Source: Tubiluchus corallicola
Taxonomy: Eukaryota > Priapulida > Priapulimorpha > Priapulimorphida > Tubiluchidae
Direction of reading: 5' to 3'
DNA: 64,000 bases
Assembly (NCBI GenBank): GCA_030141605.1
Contig: JAQGDQ010000184.1
Location: 1-64,000, forward strand
Under the pieces are notes generated by a model, which saw only the letters and a program-made list of their open reading frames with translations, was not told the origin of the DNA and ran no database searches. Of the stretch, positions 58,416 to 64,000 are shown piece by piece; the first letter of the stretch is position 1; each line of letters opens with the position of its first letter. Both the position numbers and the translations under genes were made by a program.

Positions 58416-59612
58416 ATGCCTGGAACAGAGCTATTTGGAAAAGAGGAGCGTCAAGAGGTTATGGATGTACTGGATACTGGCGTTCTTTTTCGGTACAATT
58501 TTGACAAGGAGAGGAGAGGTATATGGAAGGCCAAAACCTTTGAGAGAGAGTTTGCCGAGTATCACAAGGTGAAGTATTGCCATATGACAAGTAGTGGTAC
58601 CACTGCAGATAATCTGGCTCTGGCTGCTGCCGGAGTCGGAGCCGGTCATGAGGTGATTGTTCCTCCTTTTACCTTTATTGCCCCTGTGGAAGCTGTTATA
58701 AATTGTGGTGCGATACCGGTATTTGCGGAGATTGACGAAACGTTATGTCTGTCGCCCGAAGGTATTGAGAAGGTAATTACTCCTGCTACTAAAGCGGTTA
58801 TGTTGGTACATATGTGCGGGGCTATGGCAAAGCTGGATGAGATAGTTGCAATATGCAAAAAGCATGATCTTGTGCTTATAGAGGATACTGCACAGGCGCT
58901 GGGGGGCTCGTACAAAGGGAAAATGCTGGGTACATTTGGAAAGACAGCCTGTTTTTCATTTGATTTTTTTAAGTTAATCACCGCTGGAGAGGGAGGTGCA
59001 GTTATCACCAATGAGGATAATTGCTATGAGCTTGCTCATACCTATTCTGACCACGGGCATAATCATCAGGGAAGTAATCGCGGCGCGGAAAGCCATCCGG
59101 TGCTGGGTACAAATTTTCGTATTAGTGAGCTACATGCGGCTGTTGGACTGGCACAGTTTCGTAAAATAGATTTTATATTGGAAAGGCAGCGTGCCAATAA
59201 GAGAGTACTGAAAGAGTACATAAAAAAATTTCCACAGGTAACGTTTCGCGAGATACCTGATGAAGATGGCGATTCAGCCACCTTCTTAAATATCTTTTTA
59301 CCAACTTCCGGGGAGGCAGAAAGTGTTGCTGCTCGAATGGACAAAGAGGGTATCCCGTCAGCTTATTGGTTCAATAATAATTATCACTACTTTAAGAATT
59401 GGGAGCACCTAAAGGGGATGAAGAGTGCTGCTCCTTTAGCGCTGAAGTTTTTCGATCTACCACAGGACTACAAGAGTATTAAGTTTCCAAAGTCTGATAG
59501 TATAGTAGGAAGGCTGGTGTCAATTTTGATTAAAATTAATTGGACAGATAGAGAGTTGAAAGAGCTTTGTGCAAAGTTTGATAAAATATTTGGGGTAGTA
59601 GCGGTACAGTAG
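58416..59612 (+). CDS. kdnA: PLP-dependent DegT-family aminotransferase, KdnA-like (8-amino-Kdo synthesis)
   Basis: 398 residues. DegT/DnrJ/EryC1/StrS fold: SSGTTADNLALAAAGVG (59-75), EVIVPPFTFIA, EDTAQALGG with D157, and the PLP lysine K186 in SFDFFKLITAGEGGAV. In Shewanella, KdnA transfers an amino group to the 8-oxo form of Kdo to make 8-amino-3,8-dideoxy-octulosonate (Kdo8N). The assignment rests on the family plus the direct company of a KdnB-type dehydrogenase and kdsA/kdsB. Other sugar aminotransferases of the family are the alternative if the context misleads. 19 bp after the fusion gene. Confidence 0.85.
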   Translation: MPGTELFGKEERQEVMDVLDTGVLFRYNFDKERRGIWKAKTFEREFAEYHKVKYCHMTSSGTTADNLALAAAGVGAGHEVIVPPFTFIAPVEAVINCGAIPVFAEIDETLCLSPEGIEKVITPATKAVMLVHMCGAMAKLDEIVAICKKHDLVLIEDTAQALGGSYKGKMLGTFGKTACFSFDFFKLITAGEGGAVITNEDNCYELAHTYSDHGHNHQGSNRGAESHPVLGTNFRISELHAAVGLAQFRKIDFILERQRANKRVLKEYIKKFPQVTFREIPDEDGDSATFLNIFLPTSGEAESVAARMDKEGIPSAYWFNNNYHYFKNWEHLKGMKSAAPLALKFFDLPQDYKSIKFPKSDSIVGRLVSILIKINWTDRELKELCAKFDKIFGVVAVQ

Positions 59613-59711
59613 GGTTGTGTGGAGTGTGATCGTTAATAAGTTTTGTAAGAGCTCTAGGGAGACAGGAGTATTTTTGGGCAGGCGTAACATTTTTAATACA
59701 AGTATTAAGAG

Positions 59712-60797
59712 ATGCTATATGATTTCAGAAGTTTTGTAAATCCCGGGGCGTATGCTTTTGGGAAAGGGTCATTTAATCATTTGGGGGAGCTGATAGAGCG
59801 AAGGTACACAGATAATGATTGTTGGACTGTTTTTGTTGTGGATGACTATTTCAAGGGTAAAGGCCTGGTAGATAGGCTACCCCTGAAGAGTAACGATATG
59901 TTGATATGGATTGATACTGCTAGTGAGCCTAAGACGGCTCTGACAAATCAGTATCGCGACTCTATCCTTTCGCATAATGACAGGCTGCCATCTGTAGTTG
60001 CAGGTATTGGTGGGGGTACTGTTATGGATTATGCAAAGGCTATAGGTCTAATGGTAACTAACCGTGGAGATTCGGCGGATTATCAGGGGCTTGACCTTAT
60101 AGTAAACAAGGGGATCTATACTATATGTGTCCCGACTATCTCTGGAACTGGAGCGGAGGTATCTATGACGACAGTGCTTAGCGGCCCAGATAGAAAACTT
60201 GGAATAAAGTGTGATTACACCATACCTGATGAGGTTGTTTTTGATCCGGAGCTTTTAGGTACGGTTCCTGCCGACCAACGCTTTTATACAGCTATGGATT
60301 GCTATATTCACAATATTGAGTCTCTGGACGGGACGTGGATCACAACTCTTGGGCAGGTTTTTGCTGAAAAGTCGGTAGAGTTGTGTCGGGATATTTTTCT
60401 GAGTGACAGCCTCTCCCGTTTAGAGGCTGATGAAAAGCTTATGGTGGCTTCACTTTTGGGAGGCAACAGTATAACATATTCTCAGGTAGGGGTATGTCAT
60501 GCAATATCTTACGGGTTGTCAAATGTACTGGGAATACACCATGGGGTAGGGAATTGTATTGTGTTCAATCAGCTTGAGGAGTACTATCCTGAGGGTTATA
60601 GTGAGTTTAAGAAGATGCAGGAGAGACAGGGAGTGGATATACCTCAGGGGGTGGTTGCCGATTGTACGGAAGAGCAGTTGGACAGAATGGCAGATACTTC
60701 CTGGAAACTGGAGCACATGTGGGATAATGCTTTTGGGAAAGAGTGGCAAAATCATATTAGTAGGGAAAAGATCAAAGCGTTGCTTCGCAGTATGTAG
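59712..60797 (+). CDS. kdnB: Iron-containing alcohol dehydrogenase, KdnB-like (Kdo C8 oxidation)
   Basis: 361 residues. Group III metal-dependent alcohol dehydrogenase: NAD-binding VVAGIGGGTVMDYAKA (95-110), PTISGTGAEVS (141-151) and the metal ligands D196 and H200 (MDCYIHNIES), H263 (GVCHAISYGL) and H277 (GIHHGVGN). KdnB of Shewanella oxidises the C8 hydroxyl of Kdo to the aldehyde, the substrate of KdnA. It lies between the aminotransferase and kdsB. Confidence 0.87.
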   Translation: MLYDFRSFVNPGAYAFGKGSFNHLGELIERRYTDNDCWTVFVVDDYFKGKGLVDRLPLKSNDMLIWIDTASEPKTALTNQYRDSILSHNDRLPSVVAGIGGGTVMDYAKAIGLMVTNRGDSADYQGLDLIVNKGIYTICVPTISGTGAEVSMTTVLSGPDRKLGIKCDYTIPDEVVFDPELLGTVPADQRFYTAMDCYIHNIESLDGTWITTLGQVFAEKSVELCRDIFLSDSLSRLEADEKLMVASLLGGNSITYSQVGVCHAISYGLSNVLGIHHGVGNCIVFNQLEEYYPEGYSEFKKMQERQGVDIPQGVVADCTEEQLDRMADTSWKLEHMWDNAFGKEWQNHISREKIKALLRSM

Positions 60798-60837
60798 CCA
60801 GTCATTTTTTTAAGTTTATATAGGGAAAAATAATTGT

Positions 60838-61617
60838 ATGGCAATGAATGTATTAGGCGTTATTCCTGCCAGGTATGGAAGCAGCAGGTTTCCAGGGAAG
60901 CCTCTGGCTATGATTGGTGACAGGCCTATGGTGCAACATGTTTATGAGAACTGCCTTGAAGTGCTTGAGTATGTATATGTTGCTACTGATGATCAGCGAA
61001 TTGTAGATGTGGTAAATGCTTTTGGCGGGAAAGTGGTTATGACATCAAAGTTACATAGCAGTGGGACCGAGCGGTGTGCTGAGGCGGTTGATAAAATAGT
61101 TGCTTGCGAAGGTGTTGAGTTTGATGTGGTCATCAATATTCAGGGAGATGAGCCGTTCTTCGATTCTGCACAACTGCATGATATAATAGGCTGTTTTGAT
61201 ACTGAGAGTGGTGATATGCAGGTGACAACGCTGGTACAGAGAATAGAAGATAGCGCCCATATTTTTGATATGAAAGAGGCGAAGGTGGTATTAAATAGGA
61301 GGAATGAGGCTATATATTTTAGCCGCTCCGCCATACCTTTTATTATGGGGGTAGATAAAAGCGAATGGATGAGCAAGCATGTTTTTTATCGGCAGTTTGG
61401 TATATATGGGTACAGCCCGGGTATCCTGAAAGAGATAGTGAAGCTACCACCTTCATCGCTTGAGCAGGCTGAGGCTTTTGAGCAGTTGCGATGGATTGAG
61501 AACGGGTATAGGGTAAAGTGTGGTATTACAAGTGTTGAGCATGCAATGTCTGTTGACATCCCTGAAGATCTTGACAAGGCAAATAGTATTTACGAAAGGA
61601 TTAATAGGAAGAAATGA
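60838..61617 (+). CDS. kdsB: CMP-Kdo (or CMP-Kdo8N) cytidylyltransferase
   Basis: 259 residues. VIPARYGSSRFPGKPLAMIGDRPM, DVVINIQGDEPF and SVDIPEDLDKA are KdsB signatures. It couples CTP to the octulosonate to give the CMP sugar used by the Kdo transferase. With kdnA and kdnB in the same operon it probably accepts the 8-amino sugar; the sequence alone does not show this. ATG 60838 or the in-frame ATG two codons later may be used. The last four bases overlap the next gene (ATGA). Confidence 0.95.
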   Translation: MAMNVLGVIPARYGSSRFPGKPLAMIGDRPMVQHVYENCLEVLEYVYVATDDQRIVDVVNAFGGKVVMTSKLHSSGTERCAEAVDKIVACEGVEFDVVINIQGDEPFFDSAQLHDIIGCFDTESGDMQVTTLVQRIEDSAHIFDMKEAKVVLNRRNEAIYFSRSAIPFIMGVDKSEWMSKHVFYRQFGIYGYSPGILKEIVKLPPSSLEQAEAFEQLRWIENGYRVKCGITSVEHAMSVDIPEDLDKANSIYERINRKK

Positions 61618-62282
61618 GTGATACTGAAAAGATATTTTCAGAGATAGGAGGGCAGTTTATCACCCCCTTTTCTCATTTTGCAGAGAAGGTGAAAAAGGTG
61701 AGAGCTTTAATATTTGACTGGGACGGTGTTTTTAATGATGGGTCGAAGTTGACGGACGAGGGTAGTTCATTTGCTGAACCCGATGCCATGGGAATGAATA
61801 TGTTTAAGCTTGATTATTGGCTGCGCAATAAAGAGTTGCCATTTACATTTATTATAACCGGTGAGAATAACAGGTTTGCCGCGAAGCTGTGTAGGCGTGA
61901 GTTCATGAATGGTGTGTTTCTTGGCTGCAAGAATAAGACGGAGGCTATGGATATCATTTGTGAGTCTCATGGTATTAGTGATGATGAGATTGCGTTTGTG
62001 TATGACGATATTTTGGATGCTGAAGTGGCAAAAAGAGCTGGGGTATCCCTACTGGTAGACAGGGCAGGTAGTCCTGTAATGAAGCGGTATTTTGTGAGCA
62101 ATGGTATCTGCGATTATATTACCGGAAATCCCGGGGGGAGGTTTGCTGTTCGTGAAGTGTGTGAGATGTTGGTTAGTACAAATGGGGATTTGTATAGTGC
62201 GATAGAGACGCGGATTGAGTTTACGGGCGCTTATCAGGAGTATTTAAAAGCTCGCAACAAAATAGAGGTTGCGATTTTTTAG
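61614..62282 (+). CDS. kdsC: KdsC-like HAD phosphatase
   Basis: 222 residues, somewhat longer than the usual 170-190, with about 28 extra N-terminal and 25 C-terminal residues. HAD motif I ALIFDWDGVFNDG (31-43, D35 and D37), motif II FIITGENN and the D-rich motif IV FVYDDILDAEVAKRAG are those of Kdo-8-phosphate phosphatase. It would remove the phosphate from the KdsA product before C8 oxidation. The Trp between the two Asp (usually Val) and Tyr in place of Gly in motif IV are departures. Translationally coupled to kdsB and last in the operon. Confidence 0.85.
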   Translation: MSDTEKIFSEIGGQFITPFSHFAEKVKKVRALIFDWDGVFNDGSKLTDEGSSFAEPDAMGMNMFKLDYWLRNKELPFTFIITGENNRFAAKLCRREFMNGVFLGCKNKTEAMDIICESHGISDDEIAFVYDDILDAEVAKRAGVSLLVDRAGSPVMKRYFVSNGICDYITGNPGGRFAVREVCEMLVSTNGDLYSAIETRIEFTGAYQEYLKARNKIEVAIF

Positions 62283-62523
62283 GCTGTGATCCTTTGTAAA
62301 GTACCACAGGGTATTATTTTTTTAAAATACTCTTCGAAACCTTCCTTTACGCGAATAGACTAAATTTTTTAATAATTTTTTTGGGGAAGGTTTTAGTTCC
62401 GCTAATGTTCAGAAGCAGTTTTTTTCTTTTTGTGCCTTTTAGTAGTATGTTTTATTATTACGAGGTAAAGAGAGGGTTCTGTTGCACAGGGTAAGTGGTG
62501 TTTCCATATATTCTCCAGGGGTT

Positions 62524-63570
62524 TTAAGTGTTTTTATGCTGTGTTAGAATCTCTTTTTTCAGCAGTCCGGTAAAGTCATGTACATCCTTCTCTGTTGTGT
62601 CGAAAGAGGCCATCCACCTTACCAAGCTACGATTTTCATCCCATATGTAGAAGAAGTGTTGTTTTTGTAGCGGAGCAATAGAGTGTTTGGGGATAGTTGC
62701 AAATACTCCGTTTGCCTCGATTTTCTGAGTGATGGAGACCCCTTCAATTTTAGAAGTTTCCTCCCCTAGTATCCTGGCCATTTTGTTTGCGTTGCTGGCA
62801 CACCTTTTCCAGAGGTTATTTTCCAGGTATGCTATAAACTGTGCACTTATAAAGCGCATTTTGGAGTATAGCTGTGCTGCCTGTTTTCGGTAGTATCTGG
62901 TATGTTTCGAAAGCTTGGGGTTGAAGAATATAATGGCTTCTCCCATCATCATCCCATTTTTTGTTCCACCAAACGATAATAGATCAACGCCTGCATCTCT
63001 TGTAAATTCCCTGAAGTCCATGTTAAGAGAGACTGCTGCGTTAGCAATCCTTGCTCCGTCCATGTGTAGAGGCATCCCGTGTTTATGTGCCAGCGATGCA
63101 AGTTCTTTAATTTCGTCAGCCCTGTAGACTGTTCCCATTTCAGTTGGTTGCGTTATGCTTATAACTCCGGGTTGGGAGTGGTGCTCAAATCCGAATCCGT
63201 GGAGGTGCTTTTCAACCATTTCGGGAGTTAGTTTCCCATTTTTGGTGACAACCGGAAGAAGTTTACATCCCGTAAAGCTTTCAGGTGCTCCGCATTCATC
63301 TGTGTAAATATGTGCTGTTTCGGCGCATATCACGGAGTGAAATGAGTTGGTTATTGATTTTAATCCCAATATGTTGGCACCTGTTCCGGTAAGCGTCAGA
63401 TATGTTTCAGCTCCTTTTCCAAATTGCTTTTCTAGCAATTCTATAGCGCGTGTCGTCCACTTGTCATTACCATAGCCGCCGGAGTGTCCGCTGTTGGCTT
63501 CTGCAATGGCTTTCATAATGTCGGGGTGGACACCCGAGCTATTGTCTCCGGCAAAGCTTTTATTATGCAT
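62524..63570 (-). CDS. Low-specificity L-threonine aldolase
   Basis: ATG 63570 (348 residues, MHNKSFAGDNSSGVHPDIMK) is preferred because homologues begin with KSFASDN-type sequence. The in-frame ATG at 63612 lies inside a copy of the intergenic repeat core and would add 14 odd residues. PLP-fold type I: TLTGTGANILGL, HMDGARIANAAV (D171) and the PLP lysine K204 in SFGGTKNG. It cleaves threonine or allo-threonine to glycine and acetaldehyde. Convergent with the Kdo operon, 241 bp from its end. Confidence 0.92.
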   Translation of the reverse strand: MHNKSFAGDNSSGVHPDIMKAIAEANSGHSGGYGNDKWTTRAIELLEKQFGKGAETYLTLTGTGANILGLKSITNSFHSVICAETAHIYTDECGAPESFTGCKLLPVVTKNGKLTPEMVEKHLHGFGFEHHSQPGVISITQPTEMGTVYRADEIKELASLAHKHGMPLHMDGARIANAAVSLNMDFREFTRDAGVDLLSFGGTKNGMMMGEAIIFFNPKLSKHTRYYRKQAAQLYSKMRFISAQFIAYLENNLWKRCASNANKMARILGEETSKIEGVSITQKIEANGVFATIPKHSIAPLQKQHFFYIWDENRSLVRWMASFDTTEKDVHDFTGLLKKEILTQHKNT

Positions 63571-63591
63571 AGTGTCTGATAAGTTATGAGT

Positions 63592-63625
63592 TGAGAGTTT
63601 TGTAAAGTTCATCTTTTTATTAAAT
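63592..63625. repeat. Dispersed intergenic repeat, core copy 4
   Basis: GTTTTGTAAAGTTCATCTTT followed by TTATT matches the core of the copies upstream of ppdK and the exporter, in the same position and orientation relative to a minus-strand gene. Confidence 0.5.
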
Positions 63626-63837
63626 ATTTTGTGGTAATCTTCTTCAAATATTTGATCTGCACTATTAAGCTATGGTTTTTCACCGGATCGTTTTTTTTAG
63701 TATGAGCCGGTATATTTCATGTTTCAAGTGCCTCAGGGCTTAACATCAGCAAAGTAGTTATTTTTTTCTTTTTTTTATATCTTGTCGCACAGATGCAGTA
63801 TATTTTTTAGGTTGAGCATAAAAGTTATTGATATTTG

Positions 63838-64000
63838 ATGAAGAGAGGTCTGATTTCGTTGGTAGCACGGATGGTTAGGTATAATCTAAAGATTATTTTT
63901 GCAGGACGGTTTATATGGTTTGTTATAGCTGCTTTTGCCTTTTACCTTCTTCTTGCCATAAATCTTGTTTTTAATGTTCCGGGGTTCGATTCATCGAATG
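63838..64000 (+). CDS. Start of an unidentified membrane protein, cut by the window edge
   Basis: From ATG 63838 the frame stays open to the end: MKRGLISLVARMVRYNLKII, then a hydrophobic helix (FIWFVIAAFAFYLLLAINLVF) and NVPGFDSSN. The layout, a short basic tail followed by one long helix, would suit an ABC-type permease or another multi-pass protein, but 54 residues are not enough to say. Confidence 0.6.
   Translation, partial: MKRGLISLVARMVRYNLKIIFAGRFIWFVIAAFAFYLLLAINLVFNVPGFDSSN

Noticed and set aside
63980-64000. GGTTCGATTC near the right edge as a tRNA T-arm
   Set aside because: It lies inside the open frame of the membrane protein and no cloverleaf can be built around it.

Overview
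The window is AT-rich chromosomal DNA from a member of the Bacteroidota, most likely a Bacteroidales/Marinilabiliales-type anaerobe or facultative organism. The evidence is two SusC/SusD pairs, a lipoprotein TamL, a DUF4249 protein next to a TonB-dependent receptor, a Bacteroidota-type YbeY whose third metal ligand is Asp, a two-subunit 2-oxoacid:ferredoxin oxidoreductase and pyruvate phosphate dikinase. I found no rRNA, tRNA or CRISPR array.

Layout. 1-4.9 kb (minus strand): a PEGA-repeat membrane protein with a near-identical 648-bp internal tandem duplication, a secreted LPP20-like protein and a gamma-class carbonic anhydrase. 4.9-5.3 kb: a 140-bp non-coding unit repeated about 2.5 times, directly before korAB (5.3-8.2 kb). 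8.3-13.6 kb: a DUF1080 protein, an operon of PfkB-family kinase, CBS protein and ArsB/NhaD-family transporter, then lipoate-protein ligase. 13.6-14.1 kb: a decayed IS1634-type transposase. 14.3-21.6 kb: housekeeping genes uvrC, apt, mnmG, ybeY, an anti-sigma-type ATPase, a HemW-like radical SAM protein, a VanZ-like protein and rpiB. A perfect 16-bp parS-like palindrome lies between apt and mnmG. 22-26 kb: a single-domain response regulator, tamL and a SpoU/TrmH RNA methyltransferase.

26.1-37.8 kb is a tandemly duplicated susCD locus that includes its upstream region. Copy 1 is intact. In copy 2, susC is broken by a 2-bp deletion and susD is intact. 37.8-44.6 kb is an accessory zone: a RecD-like helicase, an intact IS256-family element with an 8-bp target duplication and a terminator-like palindrome, a degenerate related IS end, an outer-membrane beta-barrel protein, two truncated glycosyltransferase-like genes and an IS1595-type remnant. 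44.6-56 kb carries a lipid kinase, ppdK, nagB, a TonB receptor/DUF4249 pair and an RND/MMPL exporter, together with copies of a short intergenic repeat.

56.5-62.3 kb is the most interesting part. It is a six-gene operon for activated 8-amino-Kdo (Kdo8N): kdsA, a transaldolase-CBS fusion, a kdnA-type aminotransferase, a kdnB-type dehydrogenase, kdsB and a kdsC-like phosphatase. The fusion sits where an arabinose-5-phosphate isomerase (kdsD) would be expected and ends in KdsD-like CBS domains. It is therefore a candidate for a different way of supplying, or controlling the supply of, arabinose 5-phosphate. The window ends with an L-threonine aldolase and the start of an unidentified membrane protein.
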